A stretch of DNA of 17,713 bases from Discostella pseudostelligera (taxonomy: Eukaryota > Bacillariophyta > Thalassiosirophyceae > Thalassiosirales > Thalassiosiraceae): positions 1 to 17,713 of the forward strand of contig JALLBK010000265.1 in assembly GCA_036940085.1 (NCBI GenBank). The letters run 5' to 3'. Below, piece by piece: positions 1 to 8,524 of this stretch (the first letter of the stretch is position 1; every line of letters starts with the position of its first letter). The notes beneath the pieces are model-generated. The model made no database searches. It was given only the letters and a program-made list of their open reading frames with translations, and had not been told where the DNA came from. The translations under genes and the position numbers were made by a program.

Positions 1-207
1 ATTCGCATGAGAATCAATTCTTTGCGAGATAGCAAGCGTAACATGGTATTGCGGATGGCGGAACCAACAGTTGCAAGTAACAATGCCATATCTGAGGCAT
101 TCTTACATGAAGTGAAAGGTATTGAGGATGAAATTGCAATGAATGAGGAAGAATTGAACTCATTGCTATCTACGCCAAAGAAAAGCAACCAAAGTCCACA
201 AGGATAG
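1..207 (+). CDS. 3' end of an unidentified ORF, possibly transposon accessory protein
   Basis: The frame is open from base 1 to a TGA-free run ending in a stop at 205-207, so this is probably the C-terminal end of a longer protein whose start lies outside the window. The visible 68 codons are polar and helix-prone, with an acidic stretch (EDEIAMNEEELNSLL) and a basic/serine-rich tail. No domain is recognisable. The stop lies only 26 bp from the end of the decayed Harbinger-type transposase on the opposite strand, so the two ORFs are tail to tail. Harbinger elements usually carry a second ORF encoding a Myb/SANT-like DNA-binding protein, and this could be its tail, but that is inferred from position only. 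It could equally be the end of an unrelated host gene. Confidence 0.35.
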   Translation: MRMRINSLRDSKRNMVLRMAEPTVASNNAISEAFLHEVKGIEDEIAMNEEELNSLLSTPKKSNQSPQG

Positions 208-233
208 TTGAAACAAAAATATTAAATGTAAAT

Positions 234-1444
234 TTATTTTCGTCTTGTACTACTTCCCATTCGTGTTGGCCGCTCCCAATGCCCCTCAGTAATCATATTA
301 AACAATTCAGTTCTTGGAAGTATTATTGACCTGAATTTTTCTCTGTGAGCTCTCAAACTGCTCCGATGTATTTCGTCGAAATGCTCCCCCCCATGGGCAA
401 GATCAGGAGGAGTTGTTACTTCGTCACTATAATTGTTATTATTGCCACCAACATATCCATGAGAATTGTTCATCATAAAAAATGATCTCTATTGTGAATT
501 GGTGGAACAACATTATCTGCTTCATCAATGCAAAAATTGTGTAGCTTTGCTAGTGCATTCACCATCGCAACGATCTTGGCAATTGTAAGTTTTCGTGGCA
601 TTGAAAGACAGTCCGCAGATGCTCCACCACATTTCATTGAAATGTCAATGATTTTGCCATGGCAATCAGAGACCGCTTGACAATTTAAACCATACTTATG
701 CTTTCGACCACATAAAAATTTCTTCTGATCAACACCAACCTTCTTTGCTTCCATCAAGCTTGGTTTAAGTATCCAAATCAGAATGCCGTCTATTGCCCCC
801 GCACAGTTTCGGATACCCGGTGTACTTGCAGTCTCAAATCCAGCTGCAATTCGTTGCTGCTCCTCCAGTGATTCCGGATACATGATACAGAATTGAGGAC
901 ATGCATTAATTGCATCAACAACAATCCAAACACTTACAAGAACCTCCGAATACGCAATGCAAAAACAGCACATTATATCATATGGTGCTCCACCGGCAAA
1001 ATAGCGAAGTGCTGCTCCGAGGCGAATGCTTGTTGTAATTGGGCCATTGCGAATTGGGGGGAGGGAGTAGCTTCCACCACCTCTTCCTCCTTTAATCTCG
1101 TACGATTTTGTTTTCAATGTCATGAGAGTAATATGCGGAATTAGAATAGCATGGAGCCGCCAAAAACTGTCGAAGGTCATTCGAAAGGCGCGACGAAAAA
1201 TTGAATCGCCCATCAAATTGTAAATATCTGTCATGGAACGACGCTCGCGACGTTGAAAAAACCTCCCCCGTGGCAAGCGTTGTTCATCCATCTCTGCTGT
1301 TGCGGCTTCCATAGCAGCAGCAACAACAACAAGAGAAGACCCTGCTGCAACAATTTCTTCAAGTGAAGGGAGGGGTGACGGAAAAAGCATCGTGATGAGG
1401 GAGTAATGTTGGACGCAAGTTGGATGATCTGATGGCGGAAGCAC
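234..1444 (-). pseudogene. Decayed PIF/Harbinger-type DDE transposase
   Basis: The 323-residue main frame (473-1444) shows an N-terminal region, a helix-turn-helix-like segment near residues 132-180 (IRLGAALRYFAGGAPYDIM), and the start of a DDE_Tnp_4 nuclease core: first aspartate in AGAIDGI (D219), a GLNCQAVSD segment near 252-260, and second aspartate in GASADCLS (D278). Family members then have about 60-100 residues including the third acidic residue. Here the sequence jumps directly to MPRKLTIAKIVAMVNALAKLHNFCID, the normal C-terminal block, so the third catalytic residue appears deleted. The frame then stops at 473-475 just after a T6 run (minus strand), and the expected C-terminal tail continues in another frame at 234-476 (EGHWERPTR near its end). 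An internal deletion plus a homopolymer frameshift mark it as inactive. Start at 1444 or the Met at residue 19 is uncertain. Confidence 0.85.
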
Positions 1445-1747
1445 ATTGGAGATCGGAAATCATTTATTATTATGGCAGGATGGGTCTGCAAGAGGGTATG
1501 CAAGAGGAGATCCTGCCCACAAAGACAAAACACAACCGGGCGACGGTCAGTACATTTGAAGGGTACGCAACACGGATTTTGGGTACTCAAAATTTTTCCC
1601 CACAAACATGGCCTTAGGTCCCTTTGTTGCCCCGAGGGTGCCATTCGACGCGGCTCTTCAAGACCTTTCCATCGAGGCGTCAAACACCCAAAATTTCCAA
1701 AAAATGACCTTATTTCGGGCTTTACAGTGAATTTCCTAAAAACTAAT

Positions 1748-1762
1748 GAGACGGAGGGAGTA
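1748..1762. mobile_element. Lone Stowaway/Tc1-mariner-like terminal sequence
   Basis: GAGACGGAGGGAG followed by TA reads on the minus strand as TACTCCCTCCGTCTC. This matches the known end of Stowaway-type MITEs and mariner elements of plants (CTCCCTCCGT next to a TA target). The flank 1550-1747 is AT-rich with many A and T runs and has no coding potential, as expected of subterminal MITE sequence. No matching opposite end was seen in the window, so the partner lies upstream of base 1 or is lost. Confidence 0.5.
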
Positions 1763-1906
1763 TAATATTATTCCGAGTGCTTTCTTCCAGTGGTGCAAAG
1801 GGTTAGGGGTTGGGTTGATCTGAAAGGAATGAACATTACTCTCAATATCAAAACGCTTGGACATCTAACGGTGACATATAAACTGTGGAACGTAGATAGG
1901 AGAGGA

Positions 1907-3152
1907 TTACATCTGTTCGTTTCCCAAGGAACCAACTTTGTGGTTGCAGTTGTTCAGGTGTCTGTGGACATGAGAACGCGAGTGTGCCTCAAAGCTTTCA
2001 TCCTCTGGAACACCGATTGCCATTTCAGTCCATCGTCTCCACTTCTCACGATCGTCACCCTTTTCCAAATTATGCTCGATTGAAGTGTCATAGACTTGTT
2101 TGTCATGTCTTTCCAATATCTCTTGTACTGCTACGTCTCCACCCAGCCAAGTTCCACGCAGCATTCCAGTTGCTTCATCTAGCTTTCCATCCGATTCCGC
2201 TATTGGCTTCAAGTCTTTGTTTAGTCTATACGCGAGGGGAATAGCTCGGGGCAAGTCCAGATTGATGATCTCTTCGGGAGGTATACCCTCCAATCTCATT
2301 ATCAATGACCGAAGGTTGTTTTCGTGGCCCACAATCAGCAAAGTTTTTCCAGAACGAAGAGAAGGTGCAATCACATCATCCCAATATATTTTTGAACGTG
2401 CTCTTGTACATTTTAGAGACTCGCTTTTAGGGATTTCGTCGAGCATCTAAAATGACAGCATGTGAGAACAAATGACACCTGAAGCGTGAATTCAATGATA
2501 AAACGAGAGGTACATACCAGCCGATAGCGAGGGTCGCGTTTTGGATGATGCTCGTGATCGTCGTTCATTGGAGGTGGGGGCTCGTCATATGATCGTCTCC
2601 ATCGCTTCACTTGGTCCTTTCCAAACTTCTTCACCACTTCTTTTTTATTCAAGCCTACCAAATCGCCGTAGCTCCTTTCATTCAATCTCCAGTGCTTCTG
2701 CACCGGTATGTACTCCTAGTAAATGAACAGATAGAATGAGATCAAAGATCAAATACGATGACATGAAGGGTGATCATTCAAATGTAACGAAAATCAATGA
2801 AACTGGTGTGAACAGTGCATACCTGTCCCATTTCCATCAAGATCAAATTTGTCGTGCGGATGCATCGTCGTAAAAGAGACGTGTGCGCTTCATCAAATAA
2901 TATCCCTGATGATTGAAGCATTCGACCAGCCACCCGTGCTTCTAATACGCCATCTTCCGTCAGCGGAGTGTCAGTCCAACCGATGAAGCGATTGTCTCGG
3001 TTCCATGTAGATTGACCATGTCGGACGAAACAAATGTTGAATGGGGTGTTGCAATTAATGCTCGAATACGCTCTCAAATGAGGGGTCACTTGGCGCGCTG
3101 TAGAGAAGCACAGGCTGCTCCGCGTCCTCAACAAAATCGGGGTCGTCATCAT
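1907..3152 (-). CDS. PGAM: 2,3-bisphosphoglycerate-dependent phosphoglycerate mutase, organelle-type presequence, three exons
   Basis: Interconverts 3- and 2-phosphoglycerate in lower glycolysis/gluconeogenesis. I assemble three exons: 3152-2823, 2715-2518 and 2446-1907, with introns 2822-2716 (GTATGC...CTAG) and 2517-2447 (GTATGT...TTAG), both phase 0. This gives 355 residues. Family hallmarks: phospho-acceptor histidine in [10 protein letters not shown] (H45), [23 protein letters not shown], the catalytic glutamate in WRLNERSYG (E123), DPRY at the second junction, and the second histidine in GHENNLR (H217). The spacings of 78 and 172 residues match the roughly 250-residue bacterial and animal enzymes. 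About 38 extra N-terminal residues, rich in Arg/Ser/Thr and poor in acids, look like a mitochondrial presequence; a plastid signal peptide is not evident. The C-terminus carries about 45 extra hydrophilic residues. An in-frame stop lies 21 nt upstream of the start, supporting the ATG at 3152. Confidence 0.92.
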
Positions 3153-3501
3153 CTCTTCAAGCTCAATCCATCACCATCCGATAGACCACGATGTAATCAT
3201 CTCTCCGTCGACTAGTTTTACATCTCATTCATATCGTACTCCTCGTACTTCCATCATAATATGTAGATGTAATGTTAATGTCATTCATAATCATTATTTT
3301 TTATTTTTGCTTGCTCGAGGTATCGCCATCGCACGCCATCGCCCAACGGTTGCATTGGCGGAGATTGGCGGATGGCAGGATGGCGGCGGAAGGCCGCCAT
3401 CTTGTGGATGTCAAAAATGCCGGATGCTTCTCACCACGTCATTCTTCCCGCCATTTTCGCCACCTTCATGTTCGCCAAATTATCTTCCCGCCGTTGCCAC
3501 C
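3153..3501. promoter_or_regulatory. Intergenic region between mutase and small ORF, with TTCCCGCC motifs
   Basis: This 349-bp stretch separates the divergent mutase and the small plus-strand ORF. It holds two TTCCCGCC motifs (3445-3452 and 3485-3492), which resemble E2F/DP sites, and a GC-rich patch at about 3352-3405 with repeated GGCGGA, ATGGCGG and GCCGCC. No RNA gene is visible. A bidirectional promoter role is inferred from position. Confidence 0.4.
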
Positions 3502-3693
3502 ATGGCATGGGGTTTCCGCTCACTGTGGTTGCCGTTTTTAGTTTTATTGGTAACTACGTCAATTATATGGCGTCAAAGGAGGAGTGATTGGTATCAGTTG
3601 GTGGTGCAGCCACCCGAACCTCAACCGCCCTTTACTAAAGCTACTCGCACAGCGGCAACAAAATTATCAAATACATCTGTCGATAAGGCATAA
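3502..3693 (+). CDS. Possible small single-pass membrane protein
   Basis: A 63-residue ORF whose ATG has a near-ideal context (GCCACCATGG), the reason for choosing this start over the Met at 3307 in the same frame, whose extra N-terminal part looks non-coding. Residues about 8-23 (LWLPFLVLLVTTSIIW) form a hydrophobic helix long enough to span a membrane. It is followed by a basic RQRRSDW stretch, a proline-rich segment and a Ser/Thr/Ala/Lys tail. The predicted topology is N-out/C-in or inner-membrane anchored, as in many small respiratory-chain subunits and assembly factors, but I recognise no family. It ends 36 bp before the end of the convergent ADA2 gene. Its size makes chance occurrence possible. 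Confidence 0.42.
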   Translation: MAWGFRSLWLPFLVLLVTTSIIWRQRRSDWYQLVVQPPEPQPPFTKATRTAATKLSNTSVDKA

Positions 3694-3729
3694 TGAAGAA
3701 TTATTCTAGACTCGAGAAGTGTACTGCAA

Positions 3730-6700
3730 TTAGGAATGCAAACTAGGCCGGGTGTGGATCCAACCAGACTCCAGCACAAAATCAATAATGTTATCACGTT
3801 GCGTTACATCCACCTTGAATATTGAATTGTTTTGTTTCTGCACACCTCCTCCTGTTGGGTTCCAAATACCCTTTGCTACCGATTCAGAAATGAGAGCCTT
3901 TTTTATATCGAGATAGTTTTGTGGGAGAAGAAGTAGGCGTTTGCACAGGCCAACTTCCTTCTTGGTAAGTAGTTCAAAGCCTGGTTTGTCTTTGAGGTTG
4001 AATTTGGAGGCTTGTATGTCGGCGTCACTCTCTGATCCAAGTTCCTTCTTTGATTGCTTAAATTGCCTCCACACTTGCAACGATTGATTAGTCTCAGCTT
4101 TGACCGCCGCCTCTAACTGGCTTGAAGCGGCATGCACCTGAGAAGAAGCAGGTGTGGCTATACCTAAACTTGTTGAGTGTTCCTTTGCCACACGCACTGC
4201 CTCTTCAGCGACCTTGCGTTTTTCTTCCACTTTCTTCATCCATGCACTACGATGCAACTCTCGTCGTGACTTGTCCATTTCATACTTTTCCGCATCTGCC
4301 AGGGAAGTGATTCCCATTCGTCTGTACATTTGAAGCTTGGATATTTCCTTGCGCAGCCGTTTGGCTTCAATGATTTTATCGACAAATGCCTCGTGCTCTT
4401 CCCGAGTTTGATATCGGGCAAAAATTCTCATTCGTTGGACCAGTTGGCGTTCGTCAGGTGCCATTTGCCACATTTTTTCTTGATTCTCACGGTAGTTGAG
4501 CAACCCTCGATCAATTATGAACTGCTTCCTTCTCTCTCGCTCATCCAACTTGGCATTGAAAATGCGAAGTACGTCCAGTTTCAGTTCCCGATCTGCCTCG
4601 GTATCATCACATGTAAATTCCATCTCAGATATAGTCTTTTCTGCGTCATTGTCCCATTCCATATCAAACTCTCCACGGCGGGGCATGTACCCTGCCAGCT
4701 CTGCACCAGGCAATTGTTTCATATCTTCGAGACGGGGTGGTAACACCTTGGCCTCATATCCTGGCAGATTTTGCGCACGACGTTTGATAAATTCCTTGCG
4801 GAAAGCTTCAGCTTCATCGGAGGTAGTAGTACTTGAGATCTGCCGAATAAAGTATTGCTCGGAACGGTACCATAAATCTCTGCCAACTTCGTCCCCCATT
4901 TTCACACCTTCGATGGAAGGGATGTATAGATGTGGCCACAGGCCCGTATATTCTTCCAGTTCTTCGGTCGGCACCGCACGAAATTTGGTCGTCTTAAAGC
5001 CCGGAGTCCAGTCTTCGCCCCCGAGTAATGAGGAAGAGACGCTCCTTCGTGGTCGCTTCCGAGTGGCCGTATCCATTCCGGCACTTTCTCCATCCGAGTT
5101 GTCTAGTGCCAAAGCACCAATTGCCTGCTTCTTGGCATCCCCTTCCTTGTCAACTACACACTCTCCCTGTGCTTCAAGGATCATTGTGTATGGAGGCAAA
5201 ATATACCCATACCGTCCCATGAAATCATCCAAATACCGTTCCATGCACTGTTTGTCTGTCTTCATCCAGCTAGTACTCCCTCCCTCTCCATTGGCACCAC
5301 CACCACCATTTGATCCTCCTCCCCCTTCTCCATTATTGGTTCCATTGACGTGTTCGGCAATATCAGGCCAATTCCCCAAGCCGCAGGTTAGGATGCCATC
5401 GAGAAGACGTAGATCTTCCTCGGCCGTCCATGAATTCTTTGCATCGTCAGTGACACGGTATGTTCGAGGTTGAGATTTCGACCCATGGACGATGATACTA
5501 CATGAAATGTCGGTTGCTTCGACATTGGCGATTTCAGACGTCTTGACATTGGTGTTAGATATTGATGATGTTGCCTTGGAATCATTGTCGGAAAATGGTA
5601 GCGTCTCTCCGTCATCGTTCTTCACTGCATCTGAAACCACGAGAATTGCATTATTCTCATCCTCAGCTGCTTCTAGCGGCTCACTGACGTCGTCGGATGT
5701 TTCCATTTTATCATTGCTTTCATTACAAGCAGACGACTTTGTCCCTTCGATGTCCTTCGGTGAGTCGATCTCGCTCGGTTCAACTTCGACTGGCATGTCA
5801 GTGATCGCCTTCTCATCCTCCTTGGTCACTTCATCAACATTCATTGCGGTATTACATAACTCCTCCTGATGAGGTTGGCCCTGCTCCTCTTCTGAAACAA
5901 CTGGTTCCTTTTCATTCGGAGAATCCAAAGACTCGTTATTCTTCCTGTCAACGAGACGAGAATTGGTTGTCTCTTCGCCATTTCCCATAGCTACTTCACC
6001 ACCGTTACCATTGTCAGTAGCAACATTCTCGCTAGATTGGTTAATATCCACACTCTCAACAGCCACAGCTTTCACTCCACGGAACGATGGGAACATGACG
6101 TATCGTGTGCTATCTGCGACGATGTATCGATGTTCAGGAGTGTGACGAAAATATGGCACCCATATCCCTCCGACGTAGGATCCCAACTCCTCGTCCTCAT
6201 CCTTCTCGGAACCCTTGTTGTTATTGTTGCTATTACTACCACCGACACGACTTCCTTCGCGCCATCCCTTCTTCGTTCCTCGTTCCACAACACCAGTACA
6301 CGATGACGATGCCGACATCATTTCCACATCTAGCAACTCCAACCCCGCTATCCTTGCCGCCTCCTTCCGTCGTTGTGCTTCCTCTTCGCGTTTATATTTT
6401 GCCATATGATGATGATCTTCAATAGCGAAGCATTCGAGACATAAATCAAAGTCGGGACAATCGGCACATCGTATACGAGGGGCACGGGTAATGTCGGAAC
6501 CGCAGTAGTCACATTCGTACATACCACGGGGTTTTTCACCCAGGAGGATGAGTGGACGGCGCTTGTCTTTGATGATTGGTTGGCTATTTTTGTGTTGTTG
6601 GTTGACCACCGCGGCAGTGCTGCTAGTATGGCCGTCGGTGTCATTATTTTGGGGAAGAGCTTTGGTGGTGTTGGTGTTGGTAGACTTGGTATTTATTTTC

Positions 6701-7170
6701 TCTCCTCCTCCTTTACTGTCTCCCTTTTCCTTGCTTAGAATTGACGATTTTTTTCTCTTCTTCGTCGTGGTAGTTCGAGATGGGACTTCATCTGTATCCT
6801 CAAATTCCATCTCCTCCCCCATTGTCCCCTCGATAGCATCCTTGTTGCTGCCAGACTTGATCGAGGCTGGAATTGACATTCTCCCCGATCGTCGTTCACG
6901 TCCCACCCCAATCCCAATGTTCATGTCACCACCAGCTCCACCCTCTGACAAATTATCAGTGGTGGGAGTGGGTGAGGAAGCAAGAGTGCGCAATCGAGTA
7001 GAAAGTCTGCCCGAGGATGATGCTGCAGATGAGGAGGACAATGACGACGAATTATTGGTATTGTCAGCTCCTCCTCCCCCACCACCCGTTAGGCGACGAC
7101 GACGCGATGGTCGTAGTAGTTCATCTTCGGCGCTTGCGCCAGCGGTGGCGTCGGCGTCCTTGCCTGCCAT
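3730..7170 (-). CDS. ADA2: ADA2-type transcriptional adaptor of SAGA-like histone acetyltransferase complex
   Basis: A 1146-residue protein on one uninterrupted exon. ADA2 binds and activates the GCN5 acetyltransferase in SAGA/ADA complexes in the nucleus. Domains in family order: ZZ zinc finger at about 216-260 (YECDYCGSD, CADCPDFDLCLECF); SANT/Myb at about 579-655 (WTAEEDLRLLDGI, GLGNWPDIAEHV, then KTDKQCMERYLDDFM); the ADA2 central domain at about 820-895 (GYMPRRGEFDMEWDNDAE, ELKLDVLRIFNAKLDERERRK, IDRGLL); a charged helical region 900-1000; and a C-terminal SWIRM at about 1060-1140 (LCKRLLLLPQNYLDIKKAL). Usual ADA2 proteins are 430-560 residues. The excess comes from a disordered N-terminus of about 210 residues, an acidic Asn/Ser/Glu insert (about 370-575) between ZZ and SANT, and a Gly/Asn insert inside SANT (about 608-633). 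Its upstream region has a GGCGGGAAA site. Confidence 0.95.
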   Translation of the reverse strand: MAGKDADATAGASAEDELLRPSRRRRLTGGGGGGADNTNNSSSLSSSSAASSSGRLSTRLRTLASSPTPTTDNLSEGGAGGDMNIGIGVGRERRSGRMSIPASIKSGSNKDAIEGTMGEEMEFEDTDEVPSRTTTTKKRKKSSILSKEKGDSKGGGEKINTKSTNTNTTKALPQNNDTDGHTSSTAAVVNQQHKNSQPIIKDKRRPLILLGEKPRGMYECDYCGSDITRAPRIRCADCPDFDLCLECFAIEDHHHMAKYKREEEAQRRKEAARIAGLELLDVEMMSASSSCTGVVERGTKKGWREGSRVGGSNSNNNNKGSEKDEDEELGSYVGGIWVPYFRHTPEHRYIVADSTRYVMFPSFRGVKAVAVESVDINQSSENVATDNGNGGEVAMGNGEETTNSRLVDRKNNESLDSPNEKEPVVSEEEQGQPHQEELCNTAMNVDEVTKEDEKAITDMPVEVEPSEIDSPKDIEGTKSSACNESNDKMETSDDVSEPLEAAEDENNAILVVSDAVKNDDGETLPFSDNDSKATSSISNTNVKTSEIANVEATDISCSIIVHGSKSQPRTYRVTDDAKNSWTAEEDLRLLDGILTCGLGNWPDIAEHVNGTNNGEGGGGSNGGGGANGEGGSTSWMKTDKQCMERYLDDFMGRYGYILPPYTMILEAQGECVVDKEGDAKKQAIGALALDNSDGESAGMDTATRKRPRRSVSSSLLGGEDWTPGFKTTKFRAVPTEELEEYTGLWPHLYIPSIEGVKMGDEVGRDLWYRSEQYFIRQISSTTTSDEAEAFRKEFIKRRAQNLPGYEAKVLPPRLEDMKQLPGAELAGYMPRRGEFDMEWDNDAEKTISEMEFTCDDTEADRELKLDVLRIFNAKLDERERRKQFIIDRGLLNYRENQEKMWQMAPDERQLVQRMRIFARYQTREEHEAFVDKIIEAKRLRKEISKLQMYRRMGITSLADAEKYEMDKSRRELHRSAWMKKVEEKRKVAEEAVRVAKEHSTSLGIATPASSQVHAASSQLEAAVKAETNQSLQVWRQFKQSKKELGSESDADIQASKFNLKDKPGFELLTKKEVGLCKRLLLLPQNYLDIKKALISESVAKGIWNPTGGGVQKQNNSIFKVDVTQRDNIIDFVLESGWIHTRPSLHS

Positions 7171-7845
7171 TGCTTATCTCCTCTTGCGTGATTTGATTAT
7201 GATATGGGCGATGGCCTTGCTGAGGTAGTTGGGTACGATATTGATACTGAATACTGAAGGTGTAGGTGGATATTGTCGGCTTTGGCGGTCATCTGCGGCC
7301 ATGGCCATGGTCGTAGACTTTTGCCTGAACATCTCTCCCGCCAAAACATTTGGCTGCAGAGCGCCACGTGTAAGTGGAATATGGCGGGAAAGACGCCGCT
7401 CATTAAACACCTTCACCCGTGGACGGTGGACGCCATGCTGGAAAACAGCGATGTATCTACATCATCCACGATAATCTCTCTGGGCAAAGACAACAAAAGC
7501 AAATCATAACATTAAGCGATGACACTCAAGCATAAAATGCCCTTTAGTTTTCAGCCAACATGACAGACAGGTGGCTCGTGGCTCATCCATGGTTGTTGTA
7601 TTTTCATTCCTAGCGACCAATCACAATACTTCACTCCAACAGAAGTAGTCTCTGCATTTTACCCGACATGATTTTGATTCGAGTACCTTTCATCGTTGTT
7701 CACAATTAACCCATATATGCTTGAATTCACTCCAGAAACTGCGACCATCGTGGCAGCTGGTTTCCGTCCCTTCTCTCTTCTAATATGGCGTTGTTTTCTG
7801 TTTTATATCCGTGTGGAATTGTCGACACAAAAGTCGTCTCGAGAT
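7171..7845. promoter_or_regulatory. Intergenic region upstream of ADA2 with E2F-like, G-box and CCAAT motifs
   Basis: 675 bp between two minus-strand genes, therefore the promoter side of ADA2 and the 3' side of the acidic EWDG protein. Visible motifs are CTCCCGCC (7335-7342), GGCGGGAAA (7383-7391, an exact E2F-type consensus on the minus strand), the palindromic G-box CACGTG (7365-7370), and a CCAAT box (7617-7621) inside a 19-nt element that recurs at 8829-8847. A 42-codon ORF at 7381-7509 is present but unsupported. Motif functions are inferred. Confidence 0.4.
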
Positions 7846-8409
7846 TTACATGTCAAGGTGTGCGTCTTCATCGACCATTCCATCCCATTCAAATATATCA
7901 GAATCATCTATCTCTTTAAATGTGCTCGCATCGACAAACCTTCCATCGTTGTCGTCACCAAGAAAATCTGGATCGCCGCCCATCTCCAGCAAATCATCTT
8001 CACTCATGTTCTCATCGTCGTCTTCCATTACGGACAATCGATGGATCGTACCAGAATTGAGCGATGGATCAAATATCGTCGCAGTCTGCGCGGCGGCGGC
8101 CACCCCGCCAACAACACTCCCGGACGAGTCTGCCAACATTGCGGCCGCGCTCATGAAACCAATGGATGGTACAAATTCTTCGGCATCATCGATTGAATCA
8201 AATTCATCATCGTGTGCTCCCTCTTGGACAGTGCCGTCCCATTCCCACTTCTCATTGTTTACATCCTCATTTTGGATTGTTGCGAGCAGTACTCCAGGCA
8301 GATGACGATGCCGCGGTAGTTGTTGTGCACCACGCGTCGGAGTAGATATGAATGAATGGCAGAACCGAGCACAAAGCGAGAGATAAAGGAGGAGAGAATA
8401 CACCAGCAT
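7846..8409 (-). CDS. Acidic signal-peptide protein with two EWDG motifs, probably plastid- or ER-targeted; function unknown
   Basis: A 187-residue single-exon ORF that I do not recognise. Residues 1-19 form a good signal peptide (MLVYSLLLYLSLCARFCHS), and cleavage before F20 leaves FISTPTRG, followed by an Arg/His-rich, acid-poor stretch. An S-F junction followed by a basic transit-like region is compatible with the bipartite plastid presequence of diatoms, though the ASAFAP match is partial. The mature part is strongly acidic and likely disordered, with an Ala-rich middle (about 88-110). The motif E-W-D-G-x-V-x-E-x-A-H-x-D occurs at 56-68 and again at 174-186, at the very C-terminus, so the mature chain is flanked by two near-identical short modules. 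It is head to head with the plastid PPR-like gene. Two tryptophans within an acidic linear motif suggest a docking peptide, which is inference. Confidence 0.72.
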   Translation of the reverse strand: MLVYSLLLYLSLCARFCHSFISTPTRGAQQLPRHRHLPGVLLATIQNEDVNNEKWEWDGTVQEGAHDDEFDSIDDAEEFVPSIGFMSAAAMLADSSGSVVGGVAAAAQTATIFDPSLNSGTIHRLSVMEDDDENMSEDDLLEMGGDPDFLGDDNDGRFVDASTFKEIDDSDIFEWDGMVDEDAHLDM

Positions 8410-8524
8410 TATATGTTGTCGATGGTATCAGTTATGCGTCGTCATGGTGGTTGGTTGGTTGGTTGGGTTTGGTGTTTTCTTTGAGGTTGAGGGGTGATGG
8501 TGATGGTGATGGTGACCTTGCCTT

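Noticed and set aside
1231..1683. 150-codon minus-strand ORF
   Set aside because: Overlaps the transposase N-terminus in another frame and MITE-like sequence; contains a poly-Leu run from CAG/CAA repeats.
4496..5473. 325-codon plus-strand ORF
   Set aside because: It lies wholly antisense to the ADA2 domains, is Ser/Pro/Arg-rich and shows no family features; a shadow of a real gene.
6548..7228. 226-codon plus-strand ORF with hydrophobic start
   Set aside because: Antisense to the low-complexity N-terminus of ADA2; its Leu/Val/Pro runs come from translating that sequence backwards.
7381..7509. 42-codon plus-strand ORF beginning MAGKTPLIKHL
   Set aside because: Composition is plausible, but there is no conservation evidence and its first codons coincide with the GGCGGGAAA motif; too short to call.
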